A stretch of 64,000 nt of DNA from Rallus limicola (taxonomy: Eukaryota; Chordata; Aves; Gruiformes; Rallidae): positions 4,285,001 through 4,349,000 of the forward strand of contig JAKCOZ010000041.1 of NCBI GenBank assembly GCA_022605955.1, given 5' to 3'. Under the pieces are notes generated by a model. It made no database searches and was not told the DNA's origin. It was given only the letters and a program-made list of their open reading frames with translations. Numbering within the stretch: the first letter of the stretch is position 1; every line of letters begins with the position of its first letter. Shown in pieces: positions 38,237 through 51,003 of this stretch. The translations under genes were made by a program, and so were the position numbers.

Positions 38237-40339
38237 GCACACAAAAAAAAGACACTACTTTCAATTATCATTAAATACTGCTATTCAGAAAACAATGCTT
38301 TTGAGAGTGTATGTGTCAGAAAGGAGACCTTTTTCTTCTTCCCCTTGGCAATCTGTGTATATACAGTGCAGATGTTGCAAGATGAACAGGGGCTGATGCA
38401 GTCTGAACTCCCCAGTGCAGCTGGTTATAATCTTGGACAGGTTATTCCATCCACCTAGGCCTTCCTTTTATAGACAGCACTGTCATGTACAGACAGAAAC
38501 TTACTTCGAATTCTAAATATATCACTGCTTGATAATTACTGTACCAATGGAAATACCCAACACTAAAATGAGAACAAATGCATGACTGTCATTAAACATG
38601 CCTAGTGTTAAGAAGTGACAAAATCAGGCAAATGAGCATAACGCTCCTGAGCCAGACATGTGCTACGAAAAGGTATCAGCTGATTTTATCTTATGTCCTC
38701 CATATGGTCTTGTAATATGATAGTGATGTTAAATATAAAACCTTCTGCTCCTTTTGAAATTTCAAAAAAAGTAATCCTTCACACGTTCATAGATCTCTCA
38801 GAGATCTACTCACTGTCCTTATCATTCATTGACTCCTGTGACTGAGAGTCAAAATGTATTTCCTAACAGCACCCTTCATCAGAAGGACAAAGTGTAAAAC
38901 ACCAAGAGCTGTGTTTTTCTCCTGTGCTTTTTCTTCCTTTGGTATATAATTTTCCAAAGGGTAATTTGCTTGGCTTCTCATCCCCTTTTCTGTCTCTGAA
39001 GCTGTAGGTAGAAAAAAGATTATAAGTCTCAAGCATGGGAAGAGACTGAACACATCACATGGGGACCTATCTCACCACAACTCTATTCAAACTTTATATT
39101 AAAAGAACTGTTTTGGCAGACAGATGAATCTTGAGCTCCTTGTAAGCCAACACAGGGTCTGGAAACAGCCACATAACTGAAATCTGAATTACTTCACCAG
39201 GAATGGATGATAGCTTCATGTGCTACCTGGAGGCATTAAAATAACAAGTCTGGGGGACTTAGTCAGTTGTACTTTATTATTTTATTGTGCTAAGGAAAAC
39301 TGAGAAAAGAGGGAAATCTTGATTTAATGAGAAAATGTGAATCTAAATAGTATCATATGTGGCAATCATTTCCTGAAATTATTTTTCCATAAATATGAAT
39401 CTGTTTTCTCAACAATTATTACACATCTGCTTTGCATGGATTTAGATGCTTTATTTTAGTCTCTGTCTCCTAAAATAATTTTTTGTAACTACATTAAGAC
39501 AAACTCTTGACTAGTTTAGATTCCACCTTTATAATATCCTGGGAGGACTACATCTGTCTTCATTATCATTTTTCTATCATCATCTTTCAAAAAGACTGGG
39601 TTGAAGAATCTATCACTGACATAAGAAGGCAGTTCTTGACTGCACAAACCTTAGTTCAGAAACTTCATAGCAGCTGAGTATGTATGGCCCTCAGCCATAC
39701 ACACAATCTGCACTGGTTAACATAAATAACCTAGGGCAGATTAAGTGCATGGAGTGATTGATTCAGTGTAACAAACAGGCATTACCATCATGATTTCAGT
39801 CATTTCCATAGAGTCATGGTTACACTTCACTATTTTCCCTCCATCACATCTAAGAGAAAGAACTTGGGAAACAAAAGTTCTCTGGTAGCACTGCCTTCAA
39901 TGTCCTACACATAGTTTGCAGGCTTTGGTCTCAAAAAATCACCTTTCAAATGAAAACTTCATGAAACAAATAATAGAGGAGATACAATGATACAATTCAA
40001 CCTTTTCTAAATACACCCAACACAAGTCTGAGATGAAAGTAACACCCTAGAACACTTTAATACCACAAATTTAACTACTTTTAATACAGGAATGAAACTG
40101 GTGTATAGGGCTGTTTCTAATTCTAATTCCAGGCTTTTTTTCCACTCTGGTTTGAACATTTTCTGCCATGAACAAGCTAAATTGTCTGCTTTGGAAAAAT
40201 AATTGAGAGCATTGCTGCAGAGAACAAAGCTGGAAGACATAAATCACATTGGCAAAACATATTTTTTGTTCTGAACAGTTACACATATACAAAAAGTACT
40301 GAGTCCAGAGAGGAAGCTGTTGTGAGCCCAAAGAAATAG

Positions 40340-41824
40340 AATTATAACATATAATATTCTGACTTGTAAGGGACTGATAAGGATCATAAGGTCCCACTCC
40401 TGGCTCCACACAGGCCCAGCCAAGTCAGAGATGGCACTGAGGGCATCGTCCAGATGCTCCTTGACCTCAGCCCAGCTCGGGGCTGAGACCACCTCCCTGG
40501 GAAGCCTGTCCCTGTGCTCAGCAACCCTCTCAGTATGAAACCTCTTCCTGACACTCAGCCTAAACCTCCCCCATTACAGCTTCACACTGTTCCCTCAGAT
40601 TCTATTGCTGGCCACCAAAGGGAGGAGATTGGTACCTGCCCCGTCACTCACCTTTGTCAGGAAGCCACAGAGTGTGATAAGGTCTCCCCTCTTCTCCAGG
40701 CCAAACAAACCAAAGGGACTTCAGCCTCTCCTAGTAAGGCTTCCCCTCCAGACCCTTCATCATCCTCATTGCCCTACTTTGGACAGTCGCTGATATTTTT
40801 ATATCTCTCTTACCCTGTGGTGCCCAAAACTGCTCTCAGTACTTAAGGTGAGGCTGCACCAGCACAGCATAGAGCAGAATAATCCCCTCCCTGGACTGGC
40901 CGTGCCGTGTTTGACGCACTCCAGGATACGGTTGGCTCTCCTGACTGCCTGAGCACACAGCTGGCTCATGGATAACTTGCTGTCGACCAAGACCCCCAAA
41001 TCCCTCTCAGCAAGGATGGTTTCCTCTCTCTGATCCCCCAGTCTGGATGCATAGCCGGGGTTGCCCCTTCCCAGGTGCAGAGTGTAGCACTTGTCCTTGT
41101 TAAACTCCATGCTGCTGGTGATTGCCCAGCTCTCTGATGTGTACAGGTCTCTCTGTAAGGCTTCTCCACCCTCAACAGAGTCAACAGCTCCTCCCAATTT
41201 GGTGTCATCTGCAAATTTACTTAAGACAAGCTCTGGTCCTGAGTCGAGGTTGTTTATGAAAATGTGAAAAAGAACTGGACCTAAAATGTAGCCCTGGGGA
41301 ACCCCACTAGTGACTGGCCACCAGACCAATGTTACCCCAGTCACTATCACCCTCTGGGCCCGACCCATCAGCCAACTGCTCACCCAACACATTTTGGCTT
41401 TGTCTAGTTGTATGCTGGACATTTTTGTCCAGCAAGATACTGTGAGACATGGCATCAAAAGCCTTGCTGAAATCCAAAACAGTAACATCAACTGGTTTCC
41501 TTTGGTCAACCAGCTTGGTGACCTTGTTTTAAAAGGAAATCAGATTAGATAGACAGGTTCATCCTCTCCTGAACCCATGTTGTCTGTGACCAATGACTGC
41601 GTTGTCCTTTAGGTGTTTTTCAGTAATTCCCAGTATGATTTCCCCCATAATTTTACAGGCAATGAGAACCTGTAATTACCAGGTTCTTTTTTTCTTACCC
41701 TTCTGGAAAACTGGGACAATGTTTGCCAGCTTCCAGTCAAACCAGAACTCTGCAGATTCCCAAGACCACTGAAAACTAATTGAGAGGTCTTGCAATGACA
41801 TCAGCCAGCTCTCTGAGTACCCTG
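40340..41824 (-). mobile_element. CR1 LINE, 3' half of a split minus-strand copy
   Basis: Minus-strand CR1 from the RT linker to the 3' end. The ORF at 40799-41509 carries SGVPQGYILGP and FADDTKLGG and is nearly the same protein as the plus-strand copy at 9.7-10.4 kb, including the same late frameshift and the same premature TGA. The 3' tail is decayed (imperfect ATTCTAT-like repeats near 40340-40370). At 41824 similarity to the other CR1 stops abruptly, and it resumes at about 45150. Confidence 0.9.
40799..41509 (-). pseudogene. CR1 reverse transcriptase remnant (minus-strand copy)
   Basis: 236-codon open frame. The first ~29 codons are frameshifted relative to CR1, then the RT core follows with VTSGVPQG and the FADD catalytic box. 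The end is out of frame in the same way as the plus-strand copy. Not functional. Confidence 0.85.
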
Positions 41825-44800
41825 GAGAAAAACCATAACAGCCATAGTAGAGGTTATAGCTTGTATTAATGATCCTTCTTTCTTAAATCCAGCATAAGGT
41901 ATTGGGAAATAAAGCAGCTTTTTCATTTTGAATCAGTTAGGATGCACAACTTCAGTTATATTTACAAGGTGGATAATTTCTGAGTTGTCTCTCTTACTGT
42001 TAATAGAGTAACCCTCCACAACTTTATAACTTTATTCAGGGTTTGGTTTTTTTTTATTTATTCTTTTTTTTCCAAGAGAAAAAGAAAACATATTCCTACC
42101 CCCTTTTCCCAAAAGAGACACCAGAGTTTGAGATACAGACTGAATTTTCTGTTAAATTCATCAGAACTAGAAGAAGCAGAGGGGAAATGTGAAGACAAAA
42201 TCATCACACACTAAATTTGTGGAGGACCTGAGGCAAATGATGCTGGAATATAAAGACTTCTCAGCAGTTTTACTACTTCTGCTATCTAGTACTACTGTAC
42301 TTATGTTTCTTGATAGCAGTATAAAGAAGGAGCATCACACTCATGATGTTTTTACTTTTGGTGAATGATTTTCAAGACTGCTGAGCTACTAGTTGCTGCC
42401 CAGTTAGAAAATATTTGCTGGTAGCAGAATCAGATCACCTGCTTTTGGTAGTTTACCAAGGGGAACAAAAACTACTTCTCTAAGTACTGTCAACCATATC
42501 CAAAATCTGTACCTTTATTAGTAGCATCTACTTTATTAGGACATTTCTTACTTTAGTAGGCACTTTGCCAATAAAATAAATAATCCTATAAAGCCACAGG
42601 TCAAGCCAAGATGATGTTGGTTTCGTTGTCTATATTGATGATTGTATGGTACATGAATGACTTATACATACAAAGTTATTAGTAAGCTGCACAGTGTAGT
42701 ATGTCAAGGCATTAGAAATGATAACACAGATGCCAGAGTTGAAGTATTTTCTATGACCTAACAAGCAAGATGGTATCTCATGGAATTAGTGAAATGCCTC
42801 ACTCACAAGTAAAGGAGACATTAATTATTTATGTAGTGTTACATATCTCAGGAACACTGATTTAATTTTTAAATGACACATTTTAAAGGACGTGTATTGT
42901 TCTCTGATTTGTATGAAAACAATCCCTTAACTATGTCTAGAAACAACAATTTTCCTCAGACTTATTTGCTGTTTCCTGGTAACTGTAAGGCACAGTAGAA
43001 GCAAGCTGATGAGCTAACCTGGTGTGCCTAATGACCACAAGGTCTTCACAATTTCCTAACTGCCTGGGACACATTTCCATGTCTTATCTTTGTTGACAAA
43101 CAGTTTCAAAGAAAAGGCCACAGTCAGTATCCAACAGGACAGCAGGGAAGAACAACTTCAGATTCAAGGGAGACTGAAGAGAAAGAAGGCTTTTGTTACA
43201 GAGCCAGTGCTGATGAGATACACGAGTGAGCAGTATGTCAGACTACTCGGAGAAATTACATGTTCCTAGACTCAGAGTTGATTTCCAAATTGAAAGCAAA
43301 ATGATGCAGTTTCAGTTCCAAAATTTTGCAATATATATGAGTATGAGATTTCAGATCAAGTATTATATTTTATTTTGGTTATAAACTTTTTAATTACGTA
43401 AAATTAAAAAGGTCATTTCAAGCTTCAGCTTACTATTTTACACTTACATGTGTGTTCTTTTTAAAATAGAAATATAGCATATTTCTAACTAAGCATTGGT
43501 GGAATTTCATGTAAATTTACAATTATATCTGTCATTATACAGAATAAATACATCGATATATATTTAATGACTGCAAATATTCTAGTATGAAATGGCTTGC
43601 TTGGCTCTAAGGCTGTGCTCCTTCCTGGATTAAAAAATAGCTTCTAAATCAATTGAAAAATAGCATTCAAAGTTTTTTTCTATTTTTCTTATCTAATTTG
43701 TTTGCTTCCTTCTGTAAGTTGCTTAATTCTCTGTGATCTCTTTATTATCTCTGTAATTTTCCTTGACTCCTACTCCCATTGTTGACTGAAAACCACATTT
43801 ACTTTCATTGATTAAAGATTTTTTCTTATGAAAATTCCTTTTTGAATCTTTGATAGATCAAAATACATAAAAAGTGAGCACAGAACAAAATATTGCAAAG
43901 AAATTCCCAAGTGTACTATTGTATCAGTGAAGTTACTAGCACAAGATCAAAAACAATATAAAAGCTTTCTTAATCCAACTGAGGATCAGAACAATGGAGA
44001 TATGTATTATTTCTGCACTGATCTATGAATGACAAGTTAGAAATTTGTTTTGTGCATTGGAAAGCAGTATCTTATTATAAAGCACAGGTTGATGGAGAAA
44101 ATTAAACCTAATACCTGAATTAAGACTTACATAAATTAAGACAAAGTTTACCAATTGAAAAGTTTTGCAGAGTCAAATTGTGTTACAAAACATTCTCACT
44201 GGCAAGGTGAGCCCTAGATTACTGAGAGTTCATCTCAGACAGCTAGAAGTCATTAGAACAATAAGGAAATGTGACTTCTTAACTATGCAATGCATGGGTC
44301 CCTCTGAAGTCAGCTTTAAGGACAGGTAATGAATGTAGTAGGTGAGATCTGTCCATCCTAACTGTCAAAACATCCTGCAGAAGAATTGTTAAGAGTGCTG
44401 AGATGACCTCTTGGAACCAGTTCTAAAACACTGCTGAAGCTGATTGCAGTGCAAAAGGCCTGTATTAACTTACAACAGCGCTTAGATATCTAGCTTACTA
44501 CCTAAGGATGCTGAACATAAACAGTAAAATTGCATGAAAATATCTATGTATTACAATTGGAAATCCAATTCTTCCTGCTGAGGCACTGTACTAACTAAAC
44601 TATAAAAATTTATACAACATACCTATACACACACAGAGCACCCACATGTGGCCCCTTAAATTACAGCAAATTAAAGTTACTTATAGGTATAAAAGTATTT
44701 ACTCATTTTGCAAATGCTAACAAAAATTATCATCTAATTAGAAGACTATACCTCTCATAGCTGGTATTAATTTCCTTAATGTCATGAAACTGGTAATAAC

Positions 44801-45149
44801 CCATTTTGTCCATTTTGACTGTGCTCAAATTTAATAATTTCTTTTTAAAGTAAGTTGAGATAGAGTACACTTTAAATGCAGAACTCATTTTCTACCTGAG
44901 GCATTCAGCCTGAAATCAGCTCCTGTAGGGCATTCTACACGTGTTCCCATCACTGCTGTGTACAAATACGTGGCCTAAATCCAAAGGAGAGTCTGGGTAA
45001 CAGTAAGATAATTTTGGTGGGACACCATCCTTGTCCAAAGGTAACTTAGGCAATCTTCAGAAATCATGGTGTCTCCCTCCAGAAGTGGTAATATTGTTTT
45101 CCTTACTGAATTATTATCATTTTTTAAAAATTAAACTACACAAAGCACT
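41825..45149. other. 3.3-kb sequence separating the two CR1 halves
   Basis: AT-rich DNA with no ORF above about 80 codons, no visible terminal repeats and no recognised transposon motif. The flanking CR1 halves abut at the same CR1 position within a few bases. No convincing target-site duplication is seen. Confidence 0.6.
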
Positions 45150-46750
45150 CGAATCCCTTTGGGGCCCATGGATTTATATGGATCCAGGTGAGGCAGCAAA
45201 TCGCCTGCAAGTTCAGGGTTCACTAGAAGTTTATCATTACCACAGTCACAGTCCTCCAGCTTGAGGCATCTGGAGTCCCAGAGCCCATCAGCTATGTTGA
45301 AGACAGAGGCAAAGACGGCATTAAAATTCATCTACTTTGTCTATGTCCCCTCAGTAAGGTGACTGTTCTCATCGATTAATGGACCAATGTTCTCTCTGGT
45401 CCTTCTCTTCTTTTTAATGTATTTGAAAAACCCCTTTTTATTGTCTGCCAGTATTGGCCAGCCTCAGCTCTAACTGAGCTTTGGTCACATGAGTTTTCTC
45501 CCTACAAAGGTGAACAGCATTCCTATACTCCTCCCATGTTGCCTGGCCTTGCTTCCACTGGCCATACACTTTCTTTTTCCACCTGAGCTCTAGAAGAAGG
45601 TCCCTGTTCAGCCAAGCCCCAATGCCTTCAAAAGTAGTTTCACAGTGGACCTTACCAACCAGTTCCCTGAGCAGCCCAAAATCTCTTCTCCCCATATCTA
45701 GTGTTGAAGTTTTGGAGACAGTTTTCCTTCTCTCGCCAAAGATTTTAAATTCGTAGTCACTGTGGCCTATGCAGCCACCTACCTCTACTTCCCCCATGAG
45801 TCTTACTCTGTTTATGAGCAAGAGATCTAGGAGGGTATCTTTCCTTGTTGGCTCCCTTAATACCTGATCAAGGAAGTTATTATCCAGCTGCTCTAGGAAT
45901 CTCCTGGACCTTTCTGTATGAGGTGTGTGGTGTCCGTAGTTAACATCTGGCAAGTTGAAGTCCCCCATAAGGACAAGAGCAGATGATCGACAGGTGTCCC
46001 TTAGCTCCTTGAAAAATAACTCATCAATGTCATCGTTCTGGCCAGGTGGTCTATAGTAGACTCCCACTACAACATCCCCTTTATTTGTTTGTCCCTTAAT
46101 CCTTACCCAGACACACACAATGGTGTTGTTGCCAACTGACAGCTCTGTGCAGCCCAGCCCCTTCATTACATACAGCACCACCCCTGACCCATCCCCCGCC
46201 CCCTTTCCCCGTCGCCACCTCTCCTGCACTCTGCCTGTCTCTTCTGAAGAGCCTGCAACCATCCATTGCCTCACACTAGTCATAGGACTCTTCTCACCAG
46301 GTTTTGCTTAAGCCAACGATGTCATACTTCTGTCCCTGAGCCAGGACTTCTAGCCCTTCTTGCTTGTTCCTCATGCTACATTCATTGGTGTAGAAGCATT
46401 TCAGATGTGCTTCAAAGTACCCTGCACCTAGGGGTGGACTTATGGAACTCCCTGACACAGAGCATCTCTGATTTTAGCATACCATCCTGTATTTTTTCAC
46501 CAGCTGTATGAATGAACTTCATCTAGACTTTTGGTCCCACCCCTGACTCTGACAAGCTGTCTCCCAGCTCACTGCTAAATGGCCTGGTTTCACCCCCTTC
46601 CCCCTTGAGATGCAGTTTAAAGCCCTCAGCACAAGCTCTTCTTCTGCCATAACTAAGTGGGACATCAGCATCAAAGTCTTGTGCTGCAAGCTCCCCTACA
46701 AGGGATGTCCAGCATAAGAACAGATGAACTGCTGGATGGGTGAGGGCAGA
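45150..46750 (-). mobile_element. CR1 LINE, 5' half of the split minus-strand copy
   Basis: Minus-strand CR1 covering the region before ORF2, the endonuclease domain and the linker to RT. The 5' flank of ORF2 (about 46300-46500, reading CCAATGAATGTAGCATGAGG in element sense) is CR1-like. The upstream limit near 46750 is approximate. Relative to the plus-strand copy it lacks roughly 110 bp (joined at about 45625, where the plus copy has 8785-8880). Confidence 0.88.
45438..46283 (-). pseudogene. CR1 ORF2 endonuclease (APE-type) remnant
   Basis: 281-codon open frame with the apurinic-endonuclease-like domain of CR1 ORF2, which nicks the target for reverse transcription. Visible motifs: VVGVYYRPPG (residues 72-81), LMGDFNLPDV (105-114) and GHSDYEFKI (173-181). 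The conserved SDH triad reads SDY here, so the catalytic His appears lost (a single C-to-T change would do it), and a few residues after it are missing. Downstream, the frame runs through the linker (WKQGQATWEEYRNAV) to a stop. It is separated from its RT half by 3.3 kb. Confidence 0.88.
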
Positions 46751-47577
46751 GAAAGCACGAGCACTTTCACTCTAAGATGTTGCAAACCCTTCCTGAGCCT
46801 TTTGTAGAAAGATCTGGTTACTCTACAGAGAGGTAGTGGAACAACTACTTTCCAATTGTCCCAGTTTCTCAATAGCTGAAAAATCTTTTGACCATGTTAG
46901 TGCTTATAAATGTCACATGCAGCACACAAACCCAGTTTGTATCAGCACTTAGAGAGCTACAGAAGGCTTTGTTTCTTCCTTCTTTCCTTCAAAAATATAC
47001 CTAAAAAGAAAAATCTTCTGAAATAATAGAAGATTATTGAGTTTCTAGAAATTCCTACTATTAATTTCTCTCCTTTTTCTCCTGAGTTTACTACTAGGTT
47101 TTAGTATATGTAGGCCACTGACAGTGAAATCTTAAAGTATTTAAGCAAATCTACTGAAAAACACACGGCCCTGAGAGAAGCACCCCATGCTAGATTCTAT
47201 TGAGGTAGAGATATCAGCTACAACAACTAAAAAGTGCAATGAAACAAAAAAATAAATCCACCACTAAGCCTTCAGGTCCAGAGACAAGTTTCAGTGGATG
47301 ATTTGAAGAAAAGGAAGTTAACTTGATCCAACCTCCTTAATAACCAGATGTTCGCAATCATCAAGAACATATCTTTAGCTGAACCAATTTCTCTGTTCCA
47401 AAGCATTCAGTTTCTAAGAGCATTTACATAACAATATGTGACATCTGAAATGCTTAAGGCCACCAACCATGGCAGTACAAATTACAGTCATTTTTCAATA
47501 CTCCGTGCAAGGTGCACCACTTGCAGCACTGGGATTGGTTGCATGCTGCACTGGTTTCTGCAGTGAGGCACAATCAG

Positions 47578-47583
47578 CATGCA
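47578..47583 (-). promoter_or_regulatory. RBFOX-binding UGCAUG, 70 nt downstream of the 133-nt exon
   Basis: TGCATG in the transcript 70 nt past the exon end. A GCATG core follows about 35 nt further on (plus-strand CATGC near 47542). The region between 47500 and 47650 is less AT-rich than the surrounding intron. Confidence 0.5.
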
Positions 47584-47651
47584 CCACAGCCACAAACAGT
47601 TTGTAGCCTTTAGAGATCCATGCTAATAGGTGAACGCGGCTGACGTCCTTA

Positions 47652-47816
<165 letters not shown>

Positions 47817-48055
47817 TCAGGTCAGTCGAGTGCTTCAAATCAAGGGTAATGTAATAGTGTTTGTGCTTTTATTACAGCTTGCCTATACCTGGATGAGGGA
47901 GATGCCAAGTAAGTAAACTGTTAGTCTTTTAACCACAGGCCTCATCTTTTTACACTAAATCTTTGTATGCAAGCAGGAGACTGCAAACGTCATCAGAAAT
48001 TGAACAGTAATAAGGTACTACTGAGAGGGTTGTTTGGTTTTTTTCTGTAAAACTT

Positions 48056-48061
48056 CATGCA
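48056..48061 (-). promoter_or_regulatory. UGCAUG 271 nt upstream of the 133-nt exon
   Basis: Single TGCATG in transcript sense. It is listed because it completes the local map of RBFOX motifs. A lone hexamer at this distance may be chance. Confidence 0.25.
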
Positions 48062-48299
48062 TTTTTAAAAAAGAAACCAGAAACTTTCCCCTTTACTTTC
48101 TCTGCCATTGTTTTAAACAATACTTTATTAGATCATTTCACTTTTGTACATATATTTCTGGCCTGCTAGAACAGGTATTTTTGGAATTAATTTATCAGTG
48201 AGACAGAAAAAAAATAAAATCCAGATCTGTTGGCTCTCAGATTATGTCAGTTGTGTTTCACTGTGTTAATTTTTTTCCAGCATTTAAAGAAAGAGATTT

Positions 48300-48316
48300 A
48301 AAAAAAAAAAAAAAAA
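48300..48316. repeat. A17 run (U17 in the transcript)
   Basis: Seventeen consecutive A on plus, about 515 bp upstream of the 133-nt exon. Confidence 0.95.
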
Positions 48317-48690
48317 GCTTAGCAAAGCCCTAATGAGAAGCAAACAAATGGAAGTAATGATGTATGAATGAGTACATTTTTCAAATCTGAAATGTGAATT
48401 CATTTCAATCCACAGTTGTCCTTCTTCTGTTTTAGCATTAGTTTTTAAAAGAAGCCTTGAATTTGAAAAAGAAAATGAAAAATTCACAATGTGTAGGTGT
48501 CATTGGCTAAACACATGAAGGAAAATACTGTAATTATGACAACTTCTCAGTTACTGCCTTGTTACTACTAGGTCTTTCTCACTGAAAATGGTTGCACGGC
48601 ACGTCTGAAAAGATGTACATGGCTGCGATACAACATAAACCAACTCTTGCCATGCAACTAAATGCAAGAAGTCTTTTAAAAAGTGCAAAT

Positions 48691-49250
48691 ATCATAGAAT
48701 GGTTTTGGTTGGAAAAGACCTTCAAGATCACTGAGTCCAACCATCTATCCAGAGCTGCTAGGTCCAACACTAGACTGTGTTGCCAAGTACAACATCTACT
48801 CTTGTTTTAAACACCTCCAGAGATGATGATTCAATTACCTCCCTGAGCAGCCTGTTCCTTGTCAGATATGACAACCCTTTCCATAAAGAAATTTTTCCTA
48901 ATATTCAACCTAAACTTCCCCTGATGCCACTTCAGACCATTTCCTCTTGTCCTGTCAGTAGCTACCAGGGAGAAGAGACCAACCCCCACCTCAACTCACT
49001 ACAACCACACTTCAGGTAGTTGTAGGGAGCGATGAGGTCTCCCCTCAGTCTCCTCTTCTTCAGACTAAACAATCCCAGCTCCCTCAGCCGCTCCTCGTAA
49101 GACTTGTATTCTAAACCCTTCACCAGCTTTGTAGCCCTTCTCTGGACACACTCAAGCATCTTGATGTCCTTGTAGTGAGGGGCCCAAAACTGAACCCAGT
49201 ACTCCGAGTCCATGGCCACACTGTTCCTGCTGCAGGCCAGTATAGCTTTT
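48691..49250 (-). mobile_element. CR1 LINE 3' fragment, minus strand
   Basis: Opens ATCATAGAATGGTTTTGGTTGG (reverse of the CR1 tail) and runs into a frame at 48962-49264 reading [31 protein letters not shown] and [14 protein letters not shown]. This is the C-terminal end of CR1 ORF2. It is about 560 bp, 5' truncated and broken by stops. Confidence 0.92.
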
Positions 49251-50951
49251 ATTCCTCTTACCATAAAAATAAATATGCGTCATTTACAAAGGCCTAAATA
49301 AATAGTAATAGAAAGAAATAGTAATAGAAATAGTACTTTTGCATATGCAACAACATTGAATATTGAACAATATAAATACAGTAGTGCTAGAATCATGATC
49401 AGCTGCTCAGCCCATGTAGGTTTTGCCCTTTTCATTTCCAAGTAAACATTAACACCCTTGCATAAAAATTAGTGCAATGTGCATATGAAAATGTAAAATA
49501 TAATTTTCAGTGCACTTAAGATAGAAGCAATCATTATAGTGAAAAAAATCTACTGGCTGTTCCTCTGAGAGAATGGACTGTCTCCCCATCCCTACTAACA
49601 GAGAAATGAAAGGTGCAATGCTCTAATAAAATGTGATAGATGGAAGTTAGCAATACACAACATCATTGATCACTTCTGTCCTTCAGAAAATGTGTATGTG
49701 AATGCCACTTGCTGGAAACTTCCTGTCTTGGCTTAAATTAGGTGATGCACACAACATACATTTTAAAAGGTTGCTTAGCTTAACTATAATCATGCCTGTT
49801 ACTTTGTTAGAGGAACAACAGACCAGTGCTCTTCAGCACAGAGAGGAAGTGACCGTGGGAGCTATGACAAAGCTCCACAACTGTGAATAATAGAGAAAAC
49901 ATGAGAAAATACAACCTCTAATTAAGGTGCCACGAAACTTTTTGCCACTGGATGTTATGGGTATTGCATTAGATGGATAACTAATCCAGTACGATCACAT
50001 CTGTTACCAGAGTAACGCTAAACTGCGCCCTGCCTGCATTAAAAAAATTACTCCTTTCCTCCTACTAGATGGTAATTTCTAGAGGTAAGTTTCTCCAATA
50101 CTTTGAGAGTTAGTTTGTGCCTTAAAAAAAAAATAAACACCACCCAAATAAAAAAGTAAAAATATAAAAACAACACCCCAACAAAACAGTGCTGAGAAGA
50201 GTTTACTTAAGCACACAGAGAAACATGGACTTGAGAGTATGGCCAGGAAAACTTGATCCCTGCGTTGGTGGTTATCTGAAATGATAAACCTGAAGGTTGG
50301 CATTCTGTTGCTAGCTTTAAAAACTGAAGTCTTTAGGGACACTCTTAGGCTATCAAGGTCAATGGAAATTTCTCTGAGCTAAAAACCACTGACAAAAAAA
50401 ATTAAGTCTGACAACCTTTGAGCAGTTTGAGCAACTTCTTTGCTTATGGGGACATATTGACAGAAAACACACTTTCATAAGAATAAAGTAAGTGGTGGCA
50501 AAGTAAACCAAGCCAATTTAAAGAGGTGTAAGATCAAGCAATGCAAGGTATCCAACAATGCAACATATGGTCTGGAAAGTCCTGCTCCAACTTCTGTTTC
50601 GGCCATTAATTCTTTGTAATTAAAAATCTGTACTTAGAAATACTCAAAGCAGTCAAGTCATGTTCTTTCAGTAAAACACTCAGGGTCCTAGACAGTCTTA
50701 CCACTGTAAAATTTACCGTTTAAAATTAACTTCCTAATGACTCCATATAGCCACACACCTTTACACATGTGTGAAGTATGGGCCTATCTTCAGATTTCAG
50801 AAGAAATTAGAAAATATAGGTCTGATGGAAACTAACTGGAATTATGCAGAAGTTGTATGGGAGACACTGAGTATAAACCTCTTTGAAAGCATGAATTCAA
50901 GTGTTTGGTGAGCATTTTTTTCCTTCATATTGTACCATTCAACCCAGCTGT

Positions 50952-51003
50952 TTCACACAGATGTTTGGAAATACAGATTCACACAGATGCTTGAAAATAC
51001 AGA
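50952..51003. repeat. 26-bp tandem duplication
   Basis: Two adjacent 26-bp copies starting TTCACACAGATG at 50952 and 50978, differing at two positions. Confidence 0.9.
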
